From the NCBI RefSeq assembly GCF_022179405.1, contig NZ_BPQT01000040.1:1-64000 (forward strand): 64,000 bases of DNA, read 5' to 3'. This stretch comes from Methylobacterium marchantiae (GTDB lineage Bacteria; Pseudomonadota; Alphaproteobacteria; Rhizobiales; Beijerinckiaceae). Below the pieces are notes generated by a model that saw nothing but the letters and a program-made list of their open reading frames with translations, made no database searches and had not been told where the DNA came from. The position numbers were made by a program, and so were the translations under genes. Shown here piece after piece: positions 15,838-24,162 of this stretch. The stretch's first letter is position 1, and each line of letters opens with the position of its first letter.

Positions 15838-15942
15838 GCCCGGTTTCATGCGGACGGTGCGGGTCGGCCTTCCGGGCCGCCCGCTCCTCATGCCGGGTCC
15901 CTTTCCCGGCTCTCCCCCGCAGCGTCCGGAACATCGGCTCCC

Positions 15943-16533
15943 ATGGCTGTTCGACCAACGGTATTGTCCGGCGAGGCGTCCCTGTCCGCCGCGATGCAGG
16001 CGGCCCAAGTCGGCGATGCCGCGGCTTACCGGGCACTCCTGCGCGATTGCGTGCCGGTGATCTCCGCGATGGCACGGGCCAAGGGTGTTCAGGGAGCAGC
16101 CCTCGACGACGTCGTGCAGGACACCCTGCTCACCCTCCATCGGGCACGGGCGACCTACGATCCGGGCCGCCCGTTCCTGCCGTGGTTGCGCGCCATCACA
16201 CAGCGGCGGGCGGTCGACGCGTTGCGCCGCAAGGGGCGTCGTCCGCAGGAAGTGCACGAGCCGCTCGCCTTTGAGGCGCGTGCCGACGACGGTCCCATGC
16301 CGGGTGACGAGTTGGAGCGTCGCGAGCGCGCAACGATCCTCGCTGAGGCCGTCGCGCATCTCCCCGAAGGACAGCGGGAGGCGATCGAGCACATCGCCCT
16401 GCGCGAATTGTCCCTCGATGAGACATCGACACTCACCGGGCGGACCAAGGGTGCGCTCAAGGTCAACTTCCATCGCGGTCTCAAGGCCCTCCGCGTTTCT
16501 CTCTCATCCCGTAAGGAGGGCACGGATGCCTGA
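15943..16533 (+). CDS. sigF: ECF sigma factor, sigma-F type
   Basis: A 196-residue ECF sigma factor. Region 2 is seen in DVVQDTLLTLHRARATYDPGRPFLPWLRAITQRRAVDALRRKGR, which I cite only by its ends (DVVQDT, about 56-61, and RAVDALRR, about 89-96), and region 4 in LSLDETSTLTGRTKGALK near the C-terminus. It should direct RNA polymerase to the GTAACC/CGAA promoters. It is followed by nrsF-2 with an 8-base overlap, the usual sigma/anti-sigma pairing. The first ATG at 15943 lacks a strong ribosome site; a GC-rich hairpin (GCCGGG/CCCGGC) in the 105-base gap after mrpX may lower its expression relative to mrpX. Confidence 0.93.
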   Translation: MAVRPTVLSGEASLSAAMQAAQVGDAAAYRALLRDCVPVISAMARAKGVQGAALDDVVQDTLLTLHRARATYDPGRPFLPWLRAITQRRAVDALRRKGRRPQEVHEPLAFEARADDGPMPGDELERRERATILAEAVAHLPEGQREAIEHIALRELSLDETSTLTGRTKGALKVNFHRGLKALRVSLSSRKEGTDA

Positions 16534-17254
16534 TCCGGCCACTCACGACCGATCCACCCAAGTCGCGTTCACCCGCGTCCCGTCCACCCATGACCTCGTC
16601 GAGGATCTGGCCCAATCGCTCACGCCGGTCCGACGGCTCCCGAGCCCGGGGCGCCGGACCCTCCTCTGGTCCGGTGCGGTGCTCACGGTGGGTCTCCTCC
16701 TCGTGCCGATGTCCGACCTTTCGGGATTGCGGGCGCGCCTCGCCGTGCCGGACCTCCACTGGGCGGCCGTCGGCGCGATCCTCACGGCCATCGCGGCAGC
16801 CCTTGCCGCCTTCCAGAGCAGTGTGCCTGGCCGAAGTGCGGCTTGGTCATGGCTCCCGCTCCCGCCTCTCATCCTCTGGCTCGGCGCCAGTGGGCTCGGC
16901 TGCCTTCGCGGCTGGCTCGCGCCGGCCGCCAACCTCGCCGATCCGGAGGAGATGCGGGGCTGCTTCGTGTTCCTGATGGGGGTCTCGCTGCCGCTATCCG
17001 TACTGCTGGTGCTCATGCTGCGCCGGGCCTGTCCGCTACGCCCCAATCTCACGGCGGCCCTCGGGGGGCTCGCCGCAGCCGCGGCGGCCGCGGCCTTGCT
17101 GGTGCCGTTTCATCCGCACGACGCCACCGCGACGGACCTGCTGGTTCACCTCGTCGCCGTCCTCGTCGTCGTCGGCCTGAACGGTCTCTTCGGCGGCCGC
17201 CTTCTCGACAGAACCGCCGGGTCGCGAGGCCGGCACCGCGAGGCCGACCTGTAA
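16526..17254 (+). CDS. nrsF: NrsF-like anti-sigma membrane protein (DUF1109), copy 2
   Basis: A 242-residue DUF1109 protein with a cytosolic segment (DLVEDLAQSLTPVRRLPSPGRR, given here at its first 20 residues' span 27-48) and six hydrophobic helices. Start ATG 16526 lies inside the last codons of sigF and has a perfect AAGGAGGG five bases before it, so it is translationally coupled to the sigma factor and is probably its main partner. Cysteines in LGCLRGW and MRGCFVF may sense oxidant. Copy 1 at 12748 shares the VRRLPSP/VRRLGSP motif and helix pattern. Confidence 0.9.
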   Translation: MPDPATHDRSTQVAFTRVPSTHDLVEDLAQSLTPVRRLPSPGRRTLLWSGAVLTVGLLLVPMSDLSGLRARLAVPDLHWAAVGAILTAIAAALAAFQSSVPGRSAAWSWLPLPPLILWLGASGLGCLRGWLAPAANLADPEEMRGCFVFLMGVSLPLSVLLVLMLRRACPLRPNLTAALGGLAAAAAAAALLVPFHPHDATATDLLVHLVAVLVVVGLNGLFGGRLLDRTAGSRGRHREADL

Positions 17255-17276
17255 CCGGCTCGATCCGTAAGGCGAA
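17251..17276 (+). promoter_or_regulatory. Sigma-F-type promoter of msrB-cytb-msrP
   Basis: GTAACC (17251-17256, overlapping the nrsF-2 stop), 16 bases, CGAA (17273-17276). It decides the msrB start: the ATG at 17276 would lie on the -10 element and could not be in the mRNA, so ATG 17312 is used. Confidence 0.8.
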
Positions 17277-17311
17277 TGACAGTCCAGGGCCTCGGCAAGG
17301 AAATCGGCATC

Positions 17312-17788
17312 ATGGACCGCAGACAGATCCTCACGGCCGGCGTCTCGGCGCTCGGCATCCTGACATTCCTTCGCGCCACTGAAGGAGCCCTGGCCGGAAC
17401 CTTCGCCGTCGTGAAGAGCGAGGCCGCCTGGCGGTCCCGGCTCGGGTCCGCCGGCTACGCGGTTCTGCGCCAGCACGGCACCGAACGCGCCGGCTCGAGC
17501 CCGCTCAACGCCGAGAAACGCGCCGGTCGTTTCGTCTGCGCCGGTTGCGACCAGCCGCTATTCGCCTCCAGTGCGAAGTTCGAGAGCGGGACCGGCTGGC
17601 CGAGCTTCATCACTCCCCTCCCAGGGGCAGTGGGGACCACGACGGATTCCAGTCTGGGGATGAGCCGAACGGAGGTGCATTGCCGCCGCTGCGGCGGGCA
17701 TCTCGGCCACGTCTTCGCCGACGGACCGGCCCCCACGGGACTTCGCTACTGCATGAACGGCGTCGCGCTGCGCTTCGAGCCCGCCTGA
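17312..17788 (+). CDS. msrB: Peptide-methionine (R)-S-oxide reductase, exported
   Basis: A 158-residue MsrB that reduces methionine-R-sulfoxide. A twin-arginine-like N-terminus (MDRRQILTAG, hydrophobic to about 20) suggests export to the periplasm. The zinc site is formed by Cys76/Cys79 (CAGC) and Cys124/Cys127 (CRRC). The catalytic cysteine is Cys147 in RYCMNG, and the fold motifs GTGWPSF and GGHLGHVF are intact. The start was set by the promoter and by AAGGAA about 9 bases upstream. Together with the molybdopterin reductase downstream it would repair both sulfoxide isomers, for example on MrpX. Confidence 0.95.
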   Translation: MDRRQILTAGVSALGILTFLRATEGALAGTFAVVKSEAAWRSRLGSAGYAVLRQHGTERAGSSPLNAEKRAGRFVCAGCDQPLFASSAKFESGTGWPSFITPLPGAVGTTTDSSLGMSRTEVHCRRCGGHLGHVFADGPAPTGLRYCMNGVALRFEPA

Positions 17789-17848
17789 AACGATCCCGCT
17801 TTTCGGGCCCGACGCTCCGCAAGCCAGCAACCCTTCAGGACGGTCCCG

Positions 17849-18493
17849 ATGCATCCCCCTTCGCCGCTGACCGAGCGCCCGATCCACCCCCTCGTCGTCC
17901 GGATCACCCATTGGGTGAACGCTCTGGCCATGCTGATCATGATCAGCAGCGGATGGCGCATCTACAATGCCTCTCCGATCTTCGGCGACTGGGCGTTCCC
18001 GAAGGCCATCACCCTGGGCGGCTGGCTCGGCGGGGCCCTGCAATGGCACTTCGCGGGAATGTGGCTCCTCGTCGCCAACGGCCTCGTCTACCTGACCTAT
18101 GGTCTCGCCTCAGGCCACCTGCGCCGGCGCCTCACGCCCCTGCGGCCGCGCGAAATCGCGCATGACTTGGTCGCGGCCCTGAAGTTCCGGCTCCCCCACA
18201 ACCCGGGCGTCTACAACGCCGTTCAGCGCCTCCTCTACGTGGCGGTTCTGCTCATCGGAATCGTCATCGTGCTCTCCGGTCTCGCGATCTGGAAGCCGGT
18301 CCAGTTCGCGCCTCTGACCGCCCTGATGGGCGGCTACGATATGGCGCGGATCGTCCATTTCCTCGCCATGGCCGGCATCGCTGGCTTCGTGGCGGTGCAC
18401 CTCGCCCTGGTGCTCCTGGTTCCCAAGACCCTTCCGACGATGATCATCGGCCGGGAGATCCATCTCGGCCGCAACCGCGTGGTGAAGCCATGA
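17849..18493 (+). CDS. Cytochrome b561-type membrane protein (MsrQ/electron donor role)
   Basis: A 214-residue integral membrane protein with four main helices and histidines placed as heme ligands (ITHWVNALAM near 21, QWHFAGMW near 67, VHFLAMAG near 167 and VAVHLALVL near 184), matching the cytochrome b561/NiFe-hydrogenase b subunit family. It would pass electrons from quinol to the molybdopterin enzyme that follows, replacing the unrelated MsrQ (YedZ) used elsewhere. Its stop overlaps the next ATG as ATGA. AGGA precedes the ATG. Confidence 0.88.
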   Translation: MHPPSPLTERPIHPLVVRITHWVNALAMLIMISSGWRIYNASPIFGDWAFPKAITLGGWLGGALQWHFAGMWLLVANGLVYLTYGLASGHLRRRLTPLRPREIAHDLVAALKFRLPHNPGVYNAVQRLLYVAVLLIGIVIVLSGLAIWKPVQFAPLTALMGGYDMARIVHFLAMAGIAGFVAVHLALVLLVPKTLPTMIIGREIHLGRNRVVKP

Positions 18494-19260
18494 AGCCCCT
18501 CGATCGCCTCCTCCGCAGTCCGCGTCCGGGTCTCGCGATTCCCGAGACTCACCTCGTTCGGGCCGACCGACGCCTCTTCCTCCGCGGCGGCCTCGTCGCG
18601 GCGGGGAGCCTCGCGCTCGGCGGTTGCGACATCTCCGACAACCCGCAGGTGGAGCGCGTCCTCGGTGGGATCTCGCGTCTGAACGATCGCGTCCAGGGCG
18701 CCCTCTTCGGGGGCACGCGTCTGGCCCCGACCTTCGCTGTCTCGGACATCACCCCGGACTTTCCCTTCAACGCCTATTATCCGGCGAGCAAGATCCGGGT
18801 GATCGACGGCTCGACCTGGAAGCTCGAACTCGCCGGTCTCGTCTCCGACAAGACGCCGTGGAGGCTCGACCGCCTGAGGACCCTGCCGCAGGAATCGCAG
18901 ATCACCCGCCACGTCTGCGTGGAGGGCTGGAGCGCCATCGGGCAATGGTCGGGGGTCCCGTTCCGGACCTTCCTCGAACGGATCGGGGCCGACACGACCG
19001 CACGGTACGTCCGCTTCGCCTGCGGCGACGACTACTGGACGAGCATCGACATGCCGAGCGCGCTTCACCCCCAGACGATCCTGGCCCTGGACTACGCTGG
19101 CGCACCCCTGCCGCCGAAATACGGCTTCCCGGTCAAGCTGCGCATTCCGACGAAGCTCGGGTTCAAGAATCCGAAGCACATCATGGCCATTACGGTGACG
19201 AACGATTATCCGGGCGGCTACTGGGAAGATCAGGGTTACAACTGGTTTTCCGGGCTTTAG
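18490..19260 (+). CDS. Molybdopterin-dependent periplasmic reductase, MsrP/YedY-like
   Basis: A 256-residue sulfite-oxidase-fold protein. A Tat motif (DRRLFLRGG, Arg27-Arg28) and a hydrophobic stretch ending LALGGC (Cys46) suggest Tat export, perhaps as a lipoprotein. HVCVEGWSAIGQW places the molybdenum-binding Cys143; GDDYWTSIDM and the closing GGYWEDQGYNWFSG are family features. YedY/MsrP reduces methionine sulfoxide in periplasmic proteins. The cytochrome b561 gene is coupled directly upstream. The stop codon abuts a transposon fragment at 19257, but the C-terminal family motif is complete, so the gene seems intact. Confidence 0.92.
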   Translation: MKPLDRLLRSPRPGLAIPETHLVRADRRLFLRGGLVAAGSLALGGCDISDNPQVERVLGGISRLNDRVQGALFGGTRLAPTFAVSDITPDFPFNAYYPASKIRVIDGSTWKLELAGLVSDKTPWRLDRLRTLPQESQITRHVCVEGWSAIGQWSGVPFRTFLERIGADTTARYVRFACGDDYWTSIDMPSALHPQTILALDYAGAPLPPKYGFPVKLRIPTKLGFKNPKHIMAITVTNDYPGGYWEDQGYNWFSGL

Positions 19261-19757
19261 TGAGACCGCACTTGGAACGACAGATTGCGCTGCGCAGACG
19301 GCTTCACCTGTTCGACTTTGCCGAAGTAAGGCTCATCGGCCTCTACAAACTTGCCAGCGCCACCCATGGGCTCGGGCGCAGTCGGCATGGTGAGACCGCC
19401 GACCGACATCGCGTGGCGGATGTGGTGAGCCATGAACCAAGCGGTCTGATAAGGAAGCCCGAGCGAGCGATGAAGCTGATGCGCGCTGACGCCCTTTTTG
19501 GACGAGCACATCATGAAGAAGCCCATCAGCCACTTGTTGAGCGGCGCCTTGGTCCGCTCCATGACGGTGCGCATGGTGACGGTGAAGTCTTTGCGGGACT
19601 CAGGCTCAGCGCAGCGGTAAACGCCAGCGCTCTTGGTGGCGTAAGATTTGAAATAACCGCAATGGTAGCAATTTTGCCCTTCCGCCCAGCGGATCTGCTC
19701 AAGCATCTAGCGGGCAGCGTCACGGCTCTGAAAAGTCGGGGCGGTGAAAGCGTTCGA
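19257..19757 (-). pseudogene. IS1595-family transposase remnant
   Basis: The minus strand encodes the first half of an IS1595 transposase: a zinc-ribbon start (IRWAEGQNCYHCG), the central segment (LNKWLMGFFMMCSSKKGVSA) and the opening of the DDE domain (FVEADEPYFGK). Two defects show it is dead: an in-frame TAG at 19707-19709 where QSRDAAR should continue into MLEQIRW, and loss of everything after about residue 150, where the frame runs into the neighbouring gene's stop. The N-terminal coding sense can be followed upstream to about 19757. Confidence 0.85.
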
Positions 19758-20364
19758 TATTCCTACTTACAATCCGTGGGGGCTTGTGGTGTCAACGTGA
19801 TGATTGGGTCGTCAGTTAGGCTCTCCTAACTCACGCGCGTAATTTGCGTTTATGGACCGCGATCGGACGTGTTCGGAAAATGGAACTCGGGCCGGGAAAG
19901 CTGTTCAGGCGACGCATGGCCGGCGCCGCTGGCCGCGCGCGGTTGCAAAGCCACTGGAAGCCTATCCCTGTGACCAGCCCTCGATGGGCATCGAAACGAC
20001 CATAACTCGGCGGCCCGATGCCTCGGAACCGGCGCGCGTACGACGCTGCCTGCGATGGCTCTGTCGGCTCGAATATATTCCGCAGTCGGGTGGCCACATA
20101 GATCCAGTCGTTCTGGCGCGGGCCGACCACAAATGAATCAGAGCATCACCGGAATTTGACATCGACGCACGAGCTCGTCCTTGCCATGCATTCTGCGAGA
20201 ACGATCGATTACATCTTCGTCATAAAACAAATCTCGATGAAGCTACATTTTTCTATATGAAATCTAATGATAGTCAGATAAAACAGATTTAACGAATATT
20301 TAACCACGAATTGATTAATCCAGTCTGCGATACGGAATTTCAAGACAATCAGGCACCGGGGGAC
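19758..20364 (+). other. Gene-poor stretch before gspD
   Basis: About 600 bases without a gene I can support. Near 19814-19831 AGTTAGG-CTCT-CCTAACT is a perfect short palindrome, possibly linked to the end of the IS1595 element. The stretch 19852-20136 can be read in several frames but none has a ribosome site or family look. From about 20210 to 20340 the DNA is distinctly AT-rich (for example ATCTAATGATAGTCAG), the probable promoter region for gspD. Confidence 0.5.
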
Positions 20365-22929
20365 ATGGCGACACCCGTAAACATCCTGGGACGCCATACC
20401 CTTCTGATCGGCCTGCTCGCCGGGCTCGTGGCCGGGCCCGCCGCCCGGGCGGCCGATGCCGGCCTCGTATTCTCGGAGGCTGGCCGCCTCAAGTCCGGTG
20501 GCCTTTCGCGCGATGTCGTCTCGGCCGCCCCGCCGGCGAGGAGCGCCCCGGTGGTCCAGCGCGGCAGCGACCGCTTCCTCGGCGGCGAGGCGGTGGTCTC
20601 CGGCCCGCTCCCCGGCGGCCCGGTCAGCCTCAACCTCGTCGAGGTGCCGATCCCCGTGGCGGCCCAGGCCGTACTCTCCCAGACCCTGCGCTGGAACTAC
20701 ACGATCGACGAGCGCGTCACCGGCACCGTGACCCTGCAGACGGCCGGCGCCGTGCGGCGCGAGACCCTGCTGGCGATGTTCGAATCCGCCCTCGCGGCCC
20801 GCGGCGCCGCCCTGCGCCGGCGCGGCGCCACCGTGGAGATCGTGCCCATCGGCGGACCGCCCGGCATCCTGCCGGTCCGGAGCGTGCCGGACCTCGCCGG
20901 GGAGCCCGGCGCCCGAGCCCAGGCGATCCCCCTGCGCTGGATCTCCGCCGCGGAGATGCAGGCGATCCTCGCCTCCGTCGCGCCCCGCGACGTGATCCTG
21001 CGGGCGGACAAGACCCGCAACATGTTGATCCTGTCCGGCGACCGGGCCCAGATCCAGGCCCTGCGCGAGACCATCGCGGTGTTCGACGTCGACTGGATGA
21101 GCGGCATGTCGACCGCCATGATCCCGGTGCGCAGCGCCAATCCCGCGTCCCTCGCCCGCGACCTCGTCCAGATCTTCGGCAGCGAGACCGCCGGCACCGG
21201 CGACATCATCCGCTTCGTGCCCAACGAGGCGCTCGGCGCCATCCTCGTGGTGAGCGCGCGCGCGGCCTATCTCGATCGGGCCCGCGACTGGATCGGCCGT
21301 CTCGAGACCATGGCGGCCGAGCGCGAGCGCCAGCTCTTCGTCTACCGCATCCAGAACCGCTCGGCCCGCGAGCTCGCCATCGTCCTGCAGGGCGTGGTGG
21401 CGGCCGAGACCGGGGTGAGCGCCGCGGTCAGCAGCACCTTCGGCACCTATGGCGGCAGCGGGAATGCGTCGGGTTCCGGCGGCGGAGGCTTCGGCGACGG
21501 GACCGGCATGGGGGCCAGCATGGGGGCCGGAGGCGGGTTCGGCATGAACGGCGCGGGCCCGAACGCGGGCGGCATGAATTCGAGCGGTATGAATTCCGGC
21601 GGCCTGAACGGGGCCGGCTACGGCATGAACTCCGGTGGCATGAACTCCAGTGGCATGGGTTCCAGTGGCATGAATTCGGGGAGCATGGGCTCGGGTGGCA
21701 TGAACTCCGGAGCCATGAACTCCGGAGGCATGAACTCCGGAGGCATGAACTCCGGAGGCATGAACTCCGGAGGCATGAACTCCGGAGGCATGAACGCGGG
21801 CGGGATCGGGAACGAGGCCGGTTTCGGCTCCGGGGCGGGCGGCTTCGACCTCGGCGGGCAGGGCGGGATGCAGCCCGGCGCCTACGGGGCCGGGCCGACG
21901 CCTTCGGGGATGGCCGCCTCGAATGCCGGCCAGCGCCGCGACCAGATCGGCATCATGCCGGACGAGACCAACAACAGCCTGGTGATCTCGGCCACCCGCA
22001 ACCAGTACGACAAGATCCTCAGGATCCTCGGCCGCCTCGACGCGATGCCGACGCAGGTGATGATGGAGACGATCATCGCCGAGGTGACGCTCAACGACGA
22101 CCTGCGCTTCGGCGTGCAGTGGTTCCTGAAGAACGGCCGTCACGGCCAGTTCAACCTCGCCGAGGCGGGCACCGTCGCGGCGATGGCCACGGGGGGCACC
22201 GCCGGTCTCGTGGCGGCGGCGTCGCGCGGCGTACCGGGCTTCAACTACCTCCTGAACGCCACCGACTTCAACGTCGTGGTCAACGCCCTCCAGGGCGTCA
22301 CGCGGGTGAACGTGATCTCCTCGCCCAACCTCACCGTGATGGACAACCGCACGGCCAAGCTCCAGGTCGGCGACCAGGTACCGATCGTGAAGCAGACCGG
22401 GCAGAGCGCCCTGGCGGCGGGGGCGCCGATCCTCAATCAGATCGAGATGAAGGACACCGGCGTGATCCTCTCGGTGACGCCGCGGGTGAACAAGAACGGC
22501 CTCGTGACGCTCGACATCAACCAGGAGGTCAGCGACGTGGTGCAGACCACGACCTCATCCATCAACTCGCCGACGATCCGCCAGCGCCGGGTCGCAACCA
22601 GCATCGCGGTGCAGGACGGGCATAGCCTCGCCATCGGCGGCCTCGTGCAGGAGAAGGCGCTGATCACCAACGAGAGCCTGCCGGTGCTCGGCGACCTGCC
22701 GCTGATCGGGCCGGCCTTCCGCAACCGGGTCGATACCCGGGTGCGGACCGAGCTCATCATCTTCATCCGCCCGCGCGTCATCCGCGGCACTGCCGATGCC
22801 GACCGCATCAGCCAGGATTTTCGCGAACAGGTCCGGGCGATGATGCCGGTGCGTCCCGTCTCGCCCCCGCGGCCGCTGGCCGCCACGCCCTACGGACCGC
22901 CGGGCATCCTGCGCCGCGCGATGGACTGA
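20365..22929 (+). CDS. gspD: Type II secretion system secretin GspD with Met/Gly/Asn repeat insert
   Basis: An 854-residue outer-membrane secretin. The signal peptide ends near AARA-ADAG. N-domains run from about 70 to 340 (VPIPVAAQAVLSQTLRWNY, then the KH-like N1-N2 units), and the secretin core follows from about 560 (FNYLLNATDFNVVVNAL, then VPIVKQTG, then the C-terminal VPVLGDLPLIGPAFR). Between N3 and the core, residues about 362-488 are an unusual Gly/Ser/Asn/Met tract with many GMNSG units. Start ATG 20365 was chosen over a TTG at 20311 because GGGGGA precedes it and the signal peptide begins there. It forms the outer pore of the secretion system encoded around it. Confidence 0.93.
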   Translation: MATPVNILGRHTLLIGLLAGLVAGPAARAADAGLVFSEAGRLKSGGLSRDVVSAAPPARSAPVVQRGSDRFLGGEAVVSGPLPGGPVSLNLVEVPIPVAAQAVLSQTLRWNYTIDERVTGTVTLQTAGAVRRETLLAMFESALAARGAALRRRGATVEIVPIGGPPGILPVRSVPDLAGEPGARAQAIPLRWISAAEMQAILASVAPRDVILRADKTRNMLILSGDRAQIQALRETIAVFDVDWMSGMSTAMIPVRSANPASLARDLVQIFGSETAGTGDIIRFVPNEALGAILVVSARAAYLDRARDWIGRLETMAAERERQLFVYRIQNRSARELAIVLQGVVAAETGVSAAVSSTFGTYGGSGNASGSGGGGFGDGTGMGASMGAGGGFGMNGAGPNAGGMNSSGMNSGGLNGAGYGMNSGGMNSSGMGSSGMNSGSMGSGGMNSGAMNSGGMNSGGMNSGGMNSGGMNSGGMNAGGIGNEAGFGSGAGGFDLGGQGGMQPGAYGAGPTPSGMAASNAGQRRDQIGIMPDETNNSLVISATRNQYDKILRILGRLDAMPTQVMMETIIAEVTLNDDLRFGVQWFLKNGRHGQFNLAEAGTVAAMATGGTAGLVAAASRGVPGFNYLLNATDFNVVVNALQGVTRVNVISSPNLTVMDNRTAKLQVGDQVPIVKQTGQSALAAGAPILNQIEMKDTGVILSVTPRVNKNGLVTLDINQEVSDVVQTTTSSINSPTIRQRRVATSIAVQDGHSLAIGGLVQEKALITNESLPVLGDLPLIGPAFRNRVDTRVRTELIIFIRPRVIRGTADADRISQDFREQVRAMMPVRPVSPPRPLAATPYGPPGILRRAMD
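21566..21798 (+). repeat. 15-bp coding minisatellite inside gspD
   Basis: Tandem units of 15 bases, consensus ggaggcatgaactcc, encoding GMNSG. Four perfect units in a row lie at 21724-21783, flanked by diverged units from about 21566 (variants such as ggtggcatgaattcg) and a last partial one at 21784-21798. The unit length keeps the frame, so slippage would change protein length without breaking the gene. Confidence 0.9.
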
Positions 22930-22965
22930 CCCGGGACAGGCCTTCGCCCGGCGAAGGCCGCCCGC

Positions 22966-23607
22966 TCAGCGCCCGGGCGGGTCGATCGCGATGCGCCGCA
23001 CCGACGCACGGCCCGGTCCCCGCTGTGGAACCGGAGCGGGTGCCGCCGCATCGGGCGAAACAGGAGCGTCGCCGAGGCCGAGGGACGGCCGCAAGCCCGG
23101 TGCCTCCGGCATGGGATGGCGCGGCGGCGGGCGCAGGGCCACCGGCGCGCCGAGATAGGTGAGGGTGTACTGGCGGCCGGCATCGGCCACCACCACGGCC
23201 TCGGGCTCGACCGAGACGAGCCGCCACGCGCCCTGCCCGTCGCCGGGGGACAGCCACGCCGGCGCTCCGCTTCCATCCGACACGAGAGCGCGCCGCGCCC
23301 CGTCCTCGATCAGGATTCCGCGCACCGACAGCATCGTCCGGGGCCTCGTCTCGGCGGTCAGGTCCTCGCGGCTGCCGCGCGCCGTCCAGGGCCTGCGCTC
23401 CGGGTCGAACATCGGGGAGGCCGTGGCCGCGCCGGTATCCGACGCCGCGAGGGCGGCGAGGTCGAGGAGCGGCGGACCGGGCGGCGCCGGCGGCGCGCCG
23501 GCATCGACCGGCCAGAGCCCGGCGGCCAGGGCGGCGAGGCCGGCCAGACCGAGGAGCCCGAGGGAGACCGGGTGGATCGGCCAGATCGGGAACAGGGGGG
23601 CGCTCAT
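22966..23607 (-). CDS. GspC-like inner-membrane component of the type II secretion system
   Basis: A 213-residue protein with a short N-terminal cytosolic part, one membrane helix (about 13-31), a proline-rich periplasmic linker and a homology-region-like domain (LSVRGILIEDGARRALVSDG ... LVSVEPEAVVV, about 100-165), then a proline-rich tail. This layout matches GspC (PulC), which links the inner platform to GspD, or the related GspN-like proteins. It is the last of a minus-strand trio with gspM and gspL, coupled by an ATGA overlap, and converges on gspD. Confidence 0.75.
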   Translation of the reverse strand: MSAPLFPIWPIHPVSLGLLGLAGLAALAAGLWPVDAGAPPAPPGPPLLDLAALAASDTGAATASPMFDPERRPWTARGSREDLTAETRPRTMLSVRGILIEDGARRALVSDGSGAPAWLSPGDGQGAWRLVSVEPEAVVVADAGRQYTLTYLGAPVALRPPPRHPMPEAPGLRPSLGLGDAPVSPDAAAPAPVPQRGPGRASVRRIAIDPPGR

Positions 23608-24149
23608 CGCGGGGCCTCCGCGGCGTCCGCCGGGGCCGTTGCGAGGGCGCCGCGGAGGGACAGGGAAAGCCGCATCACCGTGGGCCAGCCCGTCTCGGCA
23701 TCGGCCGGGCGCAGGACTGCCAGGTCGGCGGTCTCGACAACGGCCAGGGGAGGCTGGGTTTCCAGGGCGAGGAGCAGGCCGTGCAGGCCCTCCGTCGTGC
23801 CGCGCAGGGTGGCGGCGAGACGCGGGGCCGTCGGCCGGTCGGCGTCGCGGTCGAGGCGGGCGTCGTCGAGGAGGACCGCGCGGCCCGCGGCGAGACCGTC
23901 GAGCCGGGCTCGGAAGGCGGCGAGCAGGGCCGCTTCGTCCGTCGCCCACAGGGGCGCGGGCGGGGGCGGCCGGTCCGCGGCCGCGCGGGTACGGGCGAGG
24001 AGCTCCCGGCTCCCGGCGATCTGCTCGGCCGCCTCGCGGACATCGCCCGTCGCCTGAGCGAGGAGCCAGGCGCCGGCCGCCGCGGCGAGGCCGAGCAGGA
24101 GCAGGGCGCCGAGGCGTCCGCGCAGCAGGACGGGAAGGTCGGTCGTCAT
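23604..24149 (-). CDS. gspM: GspM-like type II secretion platform protein
   Basis: A 181-residue protein with one N-terminal membrane helix (LGALLLLGLAAAAGAWLLA, about 13-31), a coiled-coil-like segment (VREAAEQIAGSRELLARTRA) and a small periplasmic ferredoxin-like domain. Sequence identity within GspM is low, so the call rests on layout and position between gspL and gspC. It starts 13 bases after gspL and overlaps gspC by four. Confidence 0.75.
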   Translation of the reverse strand: MTTDLPVLLRGRLGALLLLGLAAAAGAWLLAQATGDVREAAEQIAGSRELLARTRAAADRPPPPAPLWATDEAALLAAFRARLDGLAAGRAVLLDDARLDRDADRPTAPRLAATLRGTTEGLHGLLLALETQPPLAVVETADLAVLRPADAETGWPTVMRLSLSLRGALATAPADAAEAPR

Positions 24150-24162
24150 CGGCGAATCCGGA

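Noticed and set aside
19831-20136. Two opposing frames of about 95-99 residues
   Set aside because: Neither has a ribosome site, domain or neighbour link; they overlap each other almost completely.
21450-21830. The gspD repeat considered as a CRISPR or phase-variation tract
   Set aside because: The units are directly adjacent with no spacers, and 15-base steps keep the frame, so it is a coding minisatellite, not CRISPR and not an on/off switch.
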